Positions 11,569 through 23,786 of a stretch of 64,000 nt of DNA are shown here, one piece after another. Numbering within the stretch: the first letter of the stretch is position 1; every line of letters begins with the position of its first letter. The stretch comes from Casuarina equisetifolia (Eukaryota > Streptophyta > Magnoliopsida > Fagales > Casuarinaceae): contig CM052354.1 in assembly GCA_028551475.1 (NCBI GenBank), positions 13,973,258 through 14,037,257 on the forward strand. The letters are read 5' to 3'. The position numbers were made by a program, and so were the translations under genes. A model generated the notes under the pieces. The model made no database searches, was not told the origin of the DNA, and saw nothing but the letters and a program-made list of their open reading frames with translations.

Positions 11569-12140
11569 TTTAAGTGCCATGTCAATTGTCTACATCAGCA
11601 CTACCATGTCACCATCATTAAATGTCATGGTAGGACAGCTGGCTAACTTATGCCACATCAGCCATTCACGTCACAAGCCTTTAGTGCCATCTCCTTCACC
11701 AAAAACATTGGCCACCTCTACAAGAACCTAGCTAGAAATCTAGCACCAAAAAACCTTCATCCAAATCATCACAATTCTTCACCATAATTTCAAGGAGGAA
11801 ACATCTTCAAAACCAAGGTCAAATCAAAGACCGATTTAGGAAAGATTTCCAACTCTTTCCAAATCCACTCCAATTAGGTCAAATCCATGAATCATTCCTT
11901 AAATTGTAAATTGATCACAATTAGGTTAGGGCTTTTATTTTCCTTTTTGTATAGATTAAGTCTATCTATAAATTAGACATTTTTTTGTAACTAGTTTTTA
12001 TTGAAATTGAATTCCTTTTTTCACAAATTAAGTTTTCTTGTTCTTGAGTAAATTCCTTGATTTATTGAGGAATTTGGTTTTCAATTGTCAAGACAACACA
12101 TGCCAAGTTCTTGCCTAAGTGTTACAAAACAATCATTGTG
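11569..12140 (+). repeat. Probable 3' LTR of Copia N1 (end uncertain)
   Basis: It starts just after the polypurine tract at 11561-11568, with TGCCATGTCAATTG at 11575 a possible TG end. It contains a TATA-like TCTATAAATTAGAC near 11955, then T-rich leader. The second LTR copy is outside the window, so neither end can be fixed; the right end is placed at about 12.09-12.14 kb. Confidence 0.5.
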
Positions 12141-12220
12141 AAGTGATTTGGTGAAAATTTTAACAACCATACATTTTGTAGGAACTTATTCTAATTGAAT
12201 ATATCCTTTGATATCATGGT
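12141..12220 (-). pseudogene. Edge of minus-strand Copia remnant
   Basis: This short AT-rich stretch, with 13969-14290, reads as the end of a SIRE-type Copia RNase H on the minus strand once the solo LTR between them is removed. Assignment rests mainly on the right-hand part. Confidence 0.35.
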
Positions 12221-13968
12221 TGTTGGAATATATTAATATTTTGACAATGACAAATAAGAATTATAATATAAAAATATTATAATTAAAATCATTGCTTGTT
12301 TATTGATTTAAATAAGAAAAATGATGTTGGACCTTTATGTGTGTATAAGAAAATCATGTGACCAAAGCCCAATCCAACAAGTTGCATGATTCAATCCAAA
12401 ACACATGACCTAGATGGAAGCATTGTGCAGCTCAGGCCCATGTGCTAGTTACTATGTGCAACATAGAAGCCCAACACTTCTAGACTTAGATTCAGACCTG
12501 TGCAATCTACAAGCAAGCCTGTGACTTGTGTTTGCGACCTAGATCCATTTCGCGAGTCCGAGACCCGCGAACTTTGCTTGCATGCACGACCCAATAAAGC
12601 ATGTGACCTATAAGTGTGCACTCGACCAAGTGACCCATAAAGTAGTTTGACCCATTGTTTGATGCTGCCACCTAAAGCTTAAATCAGCCATCGATAACAA
12701 CATTGTTGAAGTTGAAAAAGGGTTCATTCAAAAGCTACAAGAGATTAGAATACATCTATGAAGAAATTTAGTGGCCCATTGCTCAGAGAGGATCAAATTG
12801 AAGAGATTAAGGTATTCTTCATAACCCATGACCTAATTGATTGAAAGAACAATTGGAAGTGGATTTGAGTGTTTCTGAAGCCAAAAGCATGGGGCTTTGT
12901 TAAGCAAGAAGGTGAGCTATTGATTTGTGAAGTACCCATGAAGATCTACTTCAAGATTGAAGAGAATTGAGGAATATTTGAGTGAAACCTAGAAACTCAA
13001 CCTGTTAACCTAGTTTGGCCTCGATGAAGGTCTAAATTATTAGCTTAAAATCTGGACAAAGCGGTAGTGTTTTGGGTCATGATTTTGAACAAGATTGAGA
13101 CAAAAAGCAAGCCTCATCTCCTTTCTTTCACATAAGCTTGAAAATCATGCAAAGAAAAGGAAAAAGAGAGCTCCAACAAGAAGAAGATGTGATCTTGCTC
13201 AGAGATGTCAAAACATCTCTTTAGAAGTGAAAAGTTAGTCCATTTGATGCTATTTAAGAACACAAAGCTTACTAGTTTAAGGGGTGACGAAAATCAAAGA
13301 AAGCAAGCATTCTTGAAGTGAATATCATCATTCTTCTCAAGCTCATCAAGCTCAAGCAATCATTCCTCATTTGGTGATTCTAATTTGAGCTCATTACTAC
13401 TTTGATATACTTATTAGGAAATCAGATTACTTTTTAATTCATATTAATATTGAGTTGATTTCATACGAGTGAACAGTGTTAGGGTTCATGTGAATTTAGG
13501 GCTTTTGTCCATATCATTATGTATTAAGTCTTTAGCATTTATTTGAAGCTTCTGAACTTAAAGTCAATATCTTGTAGAAGCTAAGTTCAAAACTTGTACT
13601 TAATACAACTTATTATTTAAATTCTTGGGGAGAGAATTTGTAATTGAGATTGAAGAATTGGTTTTCCCTTGTAATTGTGCTTAAAGGATTGGTTCTCCCT
13701 TATAAAGGATTGGATATCTTTTATAATCAATTGGTTAATTGATTGGAGAGTGACTCTAGCAAGTTGTTGCTAAAGTGGGGTGGAGTAAGTGCTGAGGTGG
13801 CTTAGGCCAAACCACCTTCCAAAACTACTTGTCTTTGTGTGATTGTGTTTTATGTAAGTTATTTACTTATTGCCATAAAATTAATTTACATAGATAAAAT
13901 GAAAAAGACAAAATAATTTTTAAGAACCCTAATTCACTCCCTCTCTTAGGTTGTTATAGGATCCAATA
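12221..13968 (+). repeat. Solo LTR of B-type SIRE-like Copia
   Basis: It runs TGTTGGAATATATT...ATAGGATCCAATA, 1748 bp, homologous in reverse to 18800-20491. Flanks are ATGGT (12216-12220) and ATGAT (13969-13973), a TSD with one mismatch. No internal domain is attached, so this is an LTR left by recombination between the two ends of an element. Near 12430-12660 it has recurring GTGACCYATAA-like words. Confidence 0.8.
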
Positions 13969-14290
13969 ATGATCTTTTACAAAATGATGTCTAATTTTAA
14001 TGTTTTTAGTTATAAGGTATCGAATAGGATTTTGATTTGAGTAATAGCGTTGATGGTCTTCCATTTAATGCGAATAGAGCTTGAAAATATTCCAAAACAC
14101 TTAACTTTATGGTTTATCCACAAGATTTGACAATATCAACTTCTCATTGCTATGTATTCCAAAATCCTTAGTGGTTGAGATAGCAAAACTTCTTTGCTTT
14201 TTTTAAAACCAGCAATTGAGTTAGTACCAAGAAACACTATTGAGTTGTTAGTACTTTTTTCTAACTCAATTAGTGATTACTTGGGTATTA
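13969..14290 (-). pseudogene. Copia RNase H remnant
   Basis: The minus strand shows the SIRE-type RNase H region: a degenerate N-I-x-A-I-x-L-T/A-K/Q-N-P block and, below, the K-H-I-x-I-R-x-H-F counterpart. It is homologous to 21710-21950 and 23930-24110. Stops are frequent. Confidence 0.55.
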
Positions 14291-14889
14291 CAAGAGATAA
14301 AGTACCACTAAGGCTTGACCAAGTTTGAAATCATGCAACCTAAAAAGGCGAGGCTGAAGAAAATGTGCGACCCAATCTAGAAAGGTGACCTAGTTGAAAA
14401 AGACGTGCAACCTAGTGAATAGTTTAAAGATATGATCCAAAATGTGTGACCTAACCTGATTCAACTCAAAACATGTAACATAGTGACTATTGCTTATTAA
14501 AACCGTGTCACTTCTTGAAGTCACTTAAAAAAGAATTGAAACTAGTAAGAGTTTTAAGAGTCTTTCTATTTAAAAAATACATGAAAGAAGGAAGATGATG
14601 GTCATAAAGTGATCGGTGGCATGCTATAGCTACAAAGGTATGAGGTAAGAAAAACTATTTCTTAAACAAGAAGGTGTCTACTAAACTCCATTTAAACATC
14701 CATAAGTTGTTCCTATTGGATATATGAAAGAAAGAAGAAATGAAATTATTCAAACTCTCAGTGAGGCTCAAGAAACTTTAAGATTGCATTCCAATCGATT
14801 AAAACTTCAAGTTTATTGTTTATAAGTAAGAATCTTGTTTATCATATTTAGTGCCTATATATACAAATTGTAATTCAAAACCCAAATAG
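14291..14889. other. Unassigned repeat-like stretch
   Basis: No coding region is seen. The words GTGCGACCCAATCTAG and GACCTAACCTG around 14360-14470 resemble the 12430-12660 part of the B-type LTR, so this is probably a decayed LTR fragment. Confidence 0.3.
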
Positions 14890-16440
14890 TTTACGGGAGA
14901 GGATGTGAGTATAAGTTGCTACATCTAAACCATGCCTCCATAAGGTTGATCTTGAAAAGGACATATTATAAGCTATTTTTTGGAAGAAAACTTAGTATTT
15001 CATATTTTCATGCGTTTGGAAGCAAACATGTTGTTTTAAATCATGGAAAATTACTTGGCCAATTTGGCTCAAAGAGTATATGAAGCAATTTTTCTTAGGT
15101 ACTCTAACATAATATAAGGTATTTAGTAAGAAGACTTGAGACATAGAAGAGTTCATTCATGTTACATTTGAAGATGATTACAATACTCATCCAAAAAAAA
15201 GCCTTCAACTAAGCCTAGAAAAATCTATAAAACAAGAAGAAGATAATCTAGGATTAAGGGAGGAAGGAGAAAAAACATACAATTAGAACTATAGAACAAA
15301 TCTTCAATACATGTGAACAACTAGTATTTTTATCTCAAGTAGAACTAAAGAAAGTTGACTAAGCTCTTAAAGATGAAAGTTGGATTTTTGCCATCCAAAA
15401 AGAGTAAAATCAATTTGAGAAAAGTGAAGTTTGGAGCTTGATTTCTAGACCAAAAGACCATCTAGTTATCATAGCTAAATGAGTATACAAAAACAAGTTT
15501 AATGAAAATGGAGCAATAACTAGAAATAAGGCTAAACTAGTTGCTCAAGAGTAAAACCACAAGGCAAGGAAAAATTATGATGAAATCTTTGCACCAAAAA
15601 CTAGATTAGAACTAATTTAGGATGTTGCTTGCTTATGCATGCTTTATGAGCATTACCCCTTTTCAAATGCATGTAAAAATTTCATTTTTGAATGGTATGG
15701 TAAGAAAGCAACCTATGTTGAACAACCAACTATTATTGAAAATCCAATGCACCTTGAATATGTTTTTAAACTTTCAAAAGCTTTATATGGATTTAAACAA
15801 GTCCCACATTTTTGTTATAATAAGTTGACTAGTTTTTTGTTAAGTAAAGGGTTCTATAGGGGAAACATGGATACCATCTTCTTTGTAAAAACAAAGAAAA
15901 AGTTACTTTTATAGAACAAATTTATGTTAATGATATTCTTTTTGGATTTACTAATACTATTCTTTATAAAGAATTTCCTAAATCTATGTAAAAAAAGGTT
16001 CACAAGAGTATGATGGGTAAGTTAACTTACCTTTTGGATTTACAAATTAATCAAACCAACAAGAGTATTTTTATAAGTCAAACTAAATATACCAAGGAAT
16101 TGCTTAAGAGATATCATTTTAGATGGCGATAAGCCAACAAGCACTCCCTATAGGAACAACCACCTCTTTAATAGGTGAAGAGAATAGCACAAGTGTTGAT
16201 CCTAAACTATGTTATTTGACAACAACTAGACCAGATATCTTGTTTAACTATGTTTTTATGCTAGATTCCAATATAATCCTAAAGAACCAAACTTTGTAGT
16301 TGTGAAAAGGATTTACGTATCTAATGGACATGAGGACACTAGGGGTTTGCTACCCTTGCAATACTAGTCTTGATTTGTATGCTTTTAGGTGTCTTGGCAA
16401 CTCATCTTATCTTCTAACCTTTCAAACTTAGTAGTAGTCA
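14890..16440 (+). pseudogene. Copia integrase-RT fragment (element D)
   Basis: This SIRE-type Copia fragment lies on the plus strand. It contains the integrase end (ELFFGRKxSISYFHxFG-like block, 14965-15030) and RT entry block (DESWIFAIQKE, 15370-15405). Further blocks are NKAKLVAQE (15530-15553), LYGFKQVP (15783-15806), a YVDDI-type catalytic box with D to N change (YVNDILFG, about 15920-15945) and the start of RNase H (TRPDILFNYVFM, 16230-16260). Gag, protease, both LTRs and the RNase H end are missing. Several stops; dead. Confidence 0.75.
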
Positions 16441-16644
16441 TCACAAGATCATTTGACTTTAATAGAAGAATGTTATGATTTTATGTGGCAGAATGCATAA
16501 AAGGGCAAGATAACATGAAATTGTACATGCGACGGTATTTTGATTCTTCTTATGCCCTATTGTGCTGTAAAGCTATGGTAATGAATAACTTGGATAACTG
16601 TATGAATATTTCCTTAATGAGTGAAATAAGATCTCAGACAAGTT
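16441..16644. other. Spacer left of element C
   Basis: No gene or repeat is recognised. After removal of C and E this stretch becomes contiguous with the sequence at 45983 and so with the upstream flank of the ICR gene. Confidence 0.4.
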
Positions 16645-16649
16645 TATAC

Positions 16650-18452
16650 TATTGGGTTTTATGACTTAACAAGAAAGGGCGTTGAATTGTTCAAGCCAAG
16701 ACTTGATCATAAATTTTTAGTCTAAAAAGATTCTAAGTGCTTATACAAGTCACACAAATGAAGCAAGCATCAAGCAAGCAAATTCTAAGCAAGTGACAAG
16801 TTAATTTATAATAAGATAGCAAATTATCATCAAATATTTCATAACTATTTAGCAAATAAAACAGTTGGCTAGTATCAAGTAAATGATAAAGTAATTAGCA
16901 ACAAATAGCAAGTAACATTCAAGTCAATGGAAGGAAAAGAAGAAACACCAGATTTACCACGGTAATTCAGCATTCAATCCTTGAGTCCTATGTCCACCTT
17001 CTTCTCCTTCAATCCAATCGATTGAAGTCTCCTTTACTCAAATTAGATTAGAGGAAAACGTTTTCCCTAATCCAACTAATTCCTCCTCTAAGAAATTTCT
17101 AAGTCCGAATACAATATAAGGTTAATTAACCTTTGTTCAAATAGCAAATCCCTTAAAGCTGTAAAGATAATGAGGGATAATGCTAATACAAGAGCTTATA
17201 CAAGATATTGAATGTAATGATAAGCTCTAATCTCAAAACTCCCAAATATTTTCATATTAGGGTTTTAGATTTACAAATCAGTTGATGAACAAATGATAAT
17301 ATATGTACGATTAGCACATAAACAAAGATATATCACAAAGAATAATCACACAGAAGTGATATTAAACTGAGTATCAAAGATATCATCGAAGCTTTTTCAC
17401 AGTGAACAGAGGATAAGCTCAAGAATGACTTCTCTTGAATAATAACTCAAAGAGATTCACTCAAAATGATCATCTTCAATCATAGAATGGCTTTCTCTTA
17501 TATATGATATGAAAATAAAGAACTGAGACATGATTTTTGTCATACCCATCATTTCATAGGTTTCTTTCCATTGAGAGAATGCAGCTTGTACCTCTTTAGG
17601 TTCCACATTAGCTTCTTCATCAAACCGAGCTTCAAATTTTGACATTCAATTAAAAAATTCTGTAAATCTTCCCATTAGAGGAGCAAGGATGCAACTGCAG
17701 TGAAAGAGACAGAAAGGGGGCATCGATGTTTCAAATAGAAGCTAGGGCTTTTAAGGTAATCAAGACATTTAAGTGTGCCTTATGAATTGAACAACACCAT
17801 CTTGGATCGAGCTTCATAATATCAAAACACGGGCCAAGCTTCCATAAAAGCATATCATAGGCCAAGTCTTTTGTAAGAGCAGAACATGAGCCAACTCTCT
17901 TATAAGAACAAAACACGGGCTAACTCTCTTATAAGAACATAACACAGGCTAACTCTCTTATAAGAACATAACATGGGCCAACTCTCTTATAAGAACAGAA
18001 CAGGGGCCAACTTTCTTATGAAAGTAGAACATAGGCCAATTCTCTTGTGTAGAGCAATAGTGCACCAAGAAATCTTAAAAGATGGCCACGAATCAGGCAA
18101 GTCAAGAACAAGTAAAGTGAACCTTTATTTGATTTAAAAAATTCTTAGTAACTTAGCTAAAGTTCATCATAAAGTACCTTCATCTAAACAAGAGCAAGTA
18201 TCATTTTTCTCAAATATAATAAATTATATACATATATTTAATGTCATTTAAATAAGGTATTTCTCAAAGACATTATATGATGATATCATGTTAAGAAATG
18301 TAAGAACCCGACTACTTTATAAAATCATTAATTGATATTATAATTTGGACACCTTTTACTTCTTATGATTTTTTTTTTGCACATAGGAAAAACATTTTTC
18401 AATAAATAATCCATAAAAGATTTTGTCACAACAAAACCCTTATTTTCCAACA
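16650..18452 (-). repeat. 3' LTR of element C
   Basis: It is 1803 bp on the minus strand, from TGTTGGAAAATAAGG at 18452 to the end at 16650 (CCCAATA, where CCCAACA is expected). It holds seven units of a 29-bp tandem repeat (17859-18060) against five in the 5' LTR, which explains most of the 71-bp length difference. A 62-codon open frame (17457-17645) lies in it. Confidence 0.9.
17859..18061. repeat. 29-bp tandem repeat in element C 3' LTR (7 units)
   Basis: Units start at 17859, 17888, 17917, 17946, 17975, 18004 and 18033, exactly 29 bp apart, around the core GGSCYAACTCTCTTATAAGA. Confidence 0.9.
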
Positions 18453-18799
18453 ATCTCCCCCTTTTTGATGATGACAAAATTATCTCAATAGTATAACACA
18501 TGTCATCAAGCAATGTGACTAAGATATAACATGAACATGTTTTTTTTTTTGAAAGTTTGTGTAGTAAAAAAAATCATATCATAATGAAGTTCATGACATT
18601 CAATATTATGTTTCAATTATTCAACATGTATATCATGTGATTATTACACAAACATATTTTTATTTTAACACCACAAAACATAGAGTAAAAAAAAAAGGTG
18701 TTAGAGAGGTATCCCACATTCTGCACTTCGAAGTTAGAAATAGGACTAAACATGTGCTCTAATTTCTTCTCTTTTTTGTCATAAGCAAAAAGATTAACA
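18453..18799 (-). other. Element C polypurine tract and 3' spacer
   Basis: The minus strand reads AAAAAGGGGGAGATTG next to the LTR start at 18452, the plus-strand primer of this lineage. The rest is AT-rich with T/A runs (18540-18552, 18688-18698) and no open frame. It is cut at 18799 by element B. Confidence 0.75.
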
Positions 18800-20491
18800 T
18801 GTTGGATCCTATAGCAACCTAAAAGGAGGTGAATTAGGTTTCTCTTTAAAAATTCACTTTTAATTAGTGTTCAATTACTTTTTGCAGTCAAATAAAGCAT
18901 TCAAAGATAATTAAACACAAGAGAGATGAAACACAAGTTTACATGGTGGTTCGGCCTTTTTTCACCTACTTCCACCCTCTTCTTCTTTAACACAACCGGT
19001 TGAAGTCCACTTTACTACAAAGCTAAGAAAAACTTTTTCCTACACTTTCCAACTCCTCCTCAAGGAGTCAAACAATCCTTATAACAAGGGTCACAATTAT
19101 AATGTATGTCTCAACACACATCAACAAGTCAAAGTTTCTCAAACTTATTACAAACTTAAGCAATTCCCTTAAGATATGAAATGTATATGAGAGATTACTA
19201 AGCTAAAGGCTTTCTAATGATAGCAATTTAGATAATCAAACCCTAATCATGAAACCCTCAAATAATAGCAAAGTTAGGGTTTCGGATTTACAACTAAGTA
19301 TATGTGTAAAACAATATTCAGAATCTAATTAGCACATATACAAGTAGAAATCTCAAGTAAACTTAAAGAGTAATGAAGTGAAAGAACTTCTTTGAGATTT
19401 CTCTTCAACTCAAGCTTCACAAGTTGTATATTTAGCTTCTCAAGTAGATTTTCATTTCTGCAAATTTGAACAAGTCTAACACTAATTTGTTCTTCTTTTT
19501 TGAGCTAAATAGACATGAAAAATGCACCTCATTAACTACAAAAACTTACTATTTTGACTTCTGATTTTCTTCCCGTTTTGAGCTGATAATGACTAGATTT
19601 CAAGCTATTAGAGAGGTAGAGAGTTGAGACTGAGCTTGCTTCTTTGTTCTAGCTTAAAGACATTCAAAATTGGGCTCTAAAGGACTTCGTTTGATTAGTA
19701 ACTTAAGTTACATAATTGGAGCTTCGTGGACCTTAAAAATGGGTTATTGGGTTCTCCCTCAAATCTTGCTCAATTCTCTTCAATCTTAAAACAAAACTTC
19801 ATGGATCCTTCACAGATTGATAGACATCTTCCTTACAAAAGCCTTTTGAAATTATCTTCAAAAACCCTCTAATCTACTTCCAATTTCACTTTTGAGTAGT
19901 AGGGTTAGAACTTGAAGAACTTCACAATTTCTTCAAATTGATCCTCTCTAAGTAGTAGGTCTTCAATTTTTCTTCATAGAAATCTTCTTATCTTCATTAG
20001 CTTTCCAATGAGCTATTTTGTGCCTTGATCAAAGGTGAAATGGGCAGCCAATTTTATCGGTGAAGTCATGACATCATTGCAAGTCGGGTTCTAGGTCGTA
20101 GGCACTTAAGTTGGTCACAAGTCGCGCCTTCTAGACTTGGGTTGTGCTTTGGGCTTAGGTCACACTCTAGGCTTGGGTTGCATTCTCTGGACTGGGTTAC
20201 ACACTCTAGATTGGGTTACACCTTTTTAGACTAGGTCACACACTATGGACTGGGTCACACTTACGGCCTGGGCTCATTCTAACCCAATTTCTTGCATACA
20301 ATTTTAGTATTATTTTTCTTATAAGACCCATAAATAATAAAATATTAATTATAATATTTTTATATTATAATTCCATTCAATTATAAATATATTCTAACAA
20401 AATGATTATAATATTATCATATTATAATATCTATTTTTCCTCATCATCAAAATGTTTATATATTCTAATATCATTAAAATATATTCCAACA
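18800..20491 (-). repeat. 3' LTR of element B
   Basis: It is 1692 bp, on plus TGTTGGATCCTATAG...ATATATTCCAACA, matching the solo LTR 12221-13968 in reverse. The minus strand upstream reads AAAGAGAGGAAGAATG, a purine tract at 20492-20515. Confidence 0.85.
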
Positions 20492-21640
20492 TTCTTCCTC
20501 TCTTTGATGATGATAAAATAAAACATTTTGATGCAATATGAGTTTTCAAAGTAGAGCAATAACTCTGCACTTTTCAAGTTTCCAAAATAAATATGATCAT
20601 TTGTTGGACAACTTTAAGCATATATATTGATGCATCAATTAATCCAAGTTCAACACACATCAATATAATCCATAAGAAATATATTTCCTAGAACAAGTTA
20701 TATATTTCTTCCCTTATAACAAGTTCAAAGTGCATATGACCAATATAATCAATATATATTTCTCCCAAGGTGCATATGACCAAAATTTCACATGTTATAA
20801 CAAATTCTCCCTTTATAACAAGTTCAACATCAAATATATATGATTAACATAGCATCATAACATATATCTCTCCCTTTTTTTGTTTTATCAACACCAAAAG
20901 CATCAAACTATGGACTATAATAATCATTAATAAACATTTATCAACACCAAAATCATAAGAGTATGGCATGTGGTCATTGCAACATGGCACAAAAGTGCAT
21001 AGCTCTCCCTCAAGGATAGCTTCCATGTTCCCTTTCACATTCTCAACATTATGCAAAAATTCGCAGCAAGATATATGACAAATATGAGGAAGACACAACA
21101 GCAACCATTATCATAATATCAGCAACATATGATCATAATTAAGAGTTCATAGCACTATCATATTGATAGAAGTCAAAGTTCACAGCAGCACACATAGTTG
21201 CATATTCATATTCACAACAGCACCATGTCCAAAATTTAAATTCTAGCAACATAAGGTAGTAGAGATAGATCTTACAGAGCATGTGTTGTATTCTTAGGTG
21301 ACCAAAAATTAGAAAGATCATACTAGATTTAAGGAATCAAAAGCTCCCCCTGAGTAGTAGCGCCTACTGTTGTTGTAGAGTGGAGTTTGTAGCATAGTTT
21401 GGAATGTTGCAACAGAGTACCAAGTAAACTCCCCTTTAAACTAGGAAGGGCCCCTTCTTGTTAAAAGAAAGGGAATGTTGATTGACAAGGAAGGCTACTT
21501 CAATCATGAAATTGATGAAGAGCACATGTATGCCAATACATTAATGTAGTGATGCAGATTTTGCAAAAACTGGACCTATAAATCATTTACATTACACATT
21601 CCTAACTCTCTTCTTAGATAACAAATCTTTTTTTGTTGAG
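20492..21640 (-). other. Element B spacer between RNase H and 3' LTR
   Basis: This AT-rich stretch contains direct repeats of AAGTTCAAAGTGCATATGACC and AAGGTGCATATGACC-type words (20720-20775). Minus-strand frames of 60 and 86 codons occur (20844-21104, 21139-21321). They show no signal peptide plus transmembrane pattern or retroviral envelope feature, so no env gene is called. Confidence 0.5.
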
Positions 21641-23110
21641 AGGTTTAGTAAAGATGTCAACAAGTTGGTGAAGAGTGCTAACATATTCTATGGTGACATT
21701 TTCCTTAAGGCATGATCCCCTATGAAATGATGTCTAATCTCTATGTGTTTAGTGTGAGAGTGTTGAACAGGATTTTTTATGAGGTTAATAGCACTTGTGT
21801 TATCACATTTTAAGGGTATAGAACTTTGAAATGAATTAAAATCAGAAAGTTGATTTTTCATCCATAGAACTTGTGCATAACAACTATCTAAATCAATATA
21901 TTCAGCTTCAGTAGTAAAGATAGCAACACTTTGTTACTTCTTAGAGAACCATGAAACTAACATATTTCCTAGAAATTAACATGTTTCACTAGTACTCTTA
22001 AGATCAAATTTGCAACCAACATAATCCATATCACTGTATGCATGCAAATGAAAAGATGACTCTCTAGGATACCATATACCTAGCTTAGGTGTGTGCTTGA
22101 GATATTGAAAGATTCTCCTTACAGCAGCAAGATGACTCTTTTTTGGATCAGCTTGATACCGTGCATAGATACACACACTAAAAAGCATATTAGGTTAGGA
22201 AGTAGTGGGTATAACAATGATGCTATCATGCTTCTATAATCTTTTGATCAACGAAAGTACCTTTCGAATCAGCATATATATAGGTAGAAGTACCCATAGG
22301 AGTGTCTATCTCTTTGACTTGATCAAAGTTGAACTTCTTAAAAAGTTCATATGTAAATTTACTTTCAGAGATAAAAGTACCACATGCTATTTGCTTGATT
22401 TTCAATCCTAGAAAATAACTAAGTTCTCCCATCATGCTCATTTCAAATTCTTTCTTTATAAGTTCAGCAAATTCAGTGCACAAAGATGAATTAGATGAAC
22501 CAAAAATGATGTCATCTACATATATTTGAACTAAAAGAATATCAAAATCATGTGACTTCATGAATAGAGTAATGTCTATAGCACCCTTTTTTAAGTTTTT
22601 TTCCACCAACTATGTACTCAAACGATCATACCAAGCTTTTAGAGCTTGTTTCAAACCATACAATGCCTTAGTGAGTTTAAAAACATGATTTGGAAACAAA
22701 GGATCTTCAAAGCCAAGAGGTTGTTCAACATATACTTCCTCATTTATAACCATTCAAAAATGCACTTTTGACATCCATTTGAAACAATTTGTAATTCTTA
22801 TGAGATGCATAAACTAAAAGCTTGTGAATAGATTCCAATCTAGCTACCGGTGCATAAGTCTCATCATAGTCTATGCCTTTTTCTTGGTTATATCCTTGTG
22901 CAACAAGTCTAGCCTTATTTCTAACTATTGTTCCATGTTCATCCATTTTATTCCTATATACCCATTTTGTTCCAATGATGGGTTTATTTTCTGGTCTAAG
23001 AGTTAATTCCCAAATTTTACTTCTTTGAAATTGATTTAACTCTTCTTGCTTGGCAATGATCCAATTACTATCAAGTAGTGCTTCTTTAATGTTCCTAGGT
23101 TCTTTTTGTG
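21640..23110 (-). pseudogene. RT and RNase H of element B
   Basis: The RT begins with NKARLVAQGYNQEKGIDYDE (22880-22930), followed by [12 protein letters not shown] (22745-22785). The intact catalytic YVDD sits in VQIYVDDIIFGS (about 22505-22535), and the SYFLGLKI block in 22400-22430. RNase H shows YQADPKKSHL and HAYSDMDYVGC (21990-22160). Stops occur between the pieces (for example near 22190, 22610 and 22735). The catalytic aspartates are kept, but the frame is not continuous. Confidence 0.8.
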
Positions 23111-23329
23111 ATAGGAATGCAGCAAATGCACAAATGTTTTAGGTTGAGGAACGAGTATTGACCTTTTCCAAGGAATTTCCAATAATATTAGTAGAAGTTA
23201 CCTCATTTTATACCCTTGGATAAGTGGGGTCTCTTTGCACATGTTTTGGCCACTCTTCCCTTTCATGTTGTATGATGCTAGCATTGGGAGAGTTGCTGTT
23301 TGGAGCTTCTAGCAATGGTACAAATTTTG

Positions 23330-23620
23330 AATCTTTTCTTGCACTAGAAGCATTGCTTTATGAAGTGTCTAATAGTGGTACAAGCATTGGATTTTCATCT
23401 GCACATGTAATCAACCTTTCCCTTGCTTGGGAGTTAATAGTTTCATCAAATATTACATGGATTGATTCCTTTACCACTAATGTTCTTCTATTTAGAACTC
23501 TAAATGCTTTGCTACTACTAGAGTATCCTAGAAAGAGTCCTTCATCACTTTTGGAATCAAATTTATCCAAAATTTTCTTTCCATTATTATGCACAAAACA
23601 CTTGCAACCAAAACATAATA
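23330..23620 (-). pseudogene. Integrase C-terminal fragment of element B
   Basis: It contains the block K-F-D-S-K-S-D-E-G-L-F-L-G-Y-S (about 23520-23570) and the V-V-K-E-S-I-H-V-I-F-D-E linker (23445-23485), both standard for SIRE-type Copia integrase ends. Truncated at the upstream side. Confidence 0.75.
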
Positions 23621-23786
23621 GATGGAGGCAAGAAATTAGATAGGAAGAGAAAAATGAAGTATAAGTTGAGAAAAACTAACTAGATGTCATTGGATTGTAA
23701 GTAGAATAGATCCCCTTCAAAATGTGTAGGTGGTTTGGACAAGAAATAAATAAAAAATGTGTATTTCATAAAGCAGAATAAAACAT
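23621..23786. other. Junction stretch between B and C coding regions
   Basis: Non-coding and purine-rich; probably C spacer remaining after the deletion that truncated B. No TSD copy (TAACA) at the junction. Confidence 0.4.

Larger units (their letters stand above)
18800..23620 (-). mobile_element. Truncated SIRE-like Copia element B nested in C
   Basis: On the minus strand it keeps the integrase C terminus, RT, RNase H, a 1.1-kb spacer, purine tract and 3' LTR. It lacks the integrase core, protease, gag, primer site and 5' LTR. It ends abruptly near 23620 within the integrase. The five bases left of it are TAACA (18795-18799), but no partner is visible, so a deletion removed its 5' half and possibly part of C's spacer. 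Confidence 0.8.

Noticed and set aside
17859..18061. Evenly spaced 29-bp repeats as a CRISPR-like array
   Set aside because: The units are contiguous with no unique spacers, lie in an LTR of a plant retrotransposon, and occur in both LTRs.
20844..21321. Possible env-like gene in the spacer of element B
   Set aside because: Two short frames without signal peptide, transmembrane order or conservation evidence; the AT-rich spacer explains them.
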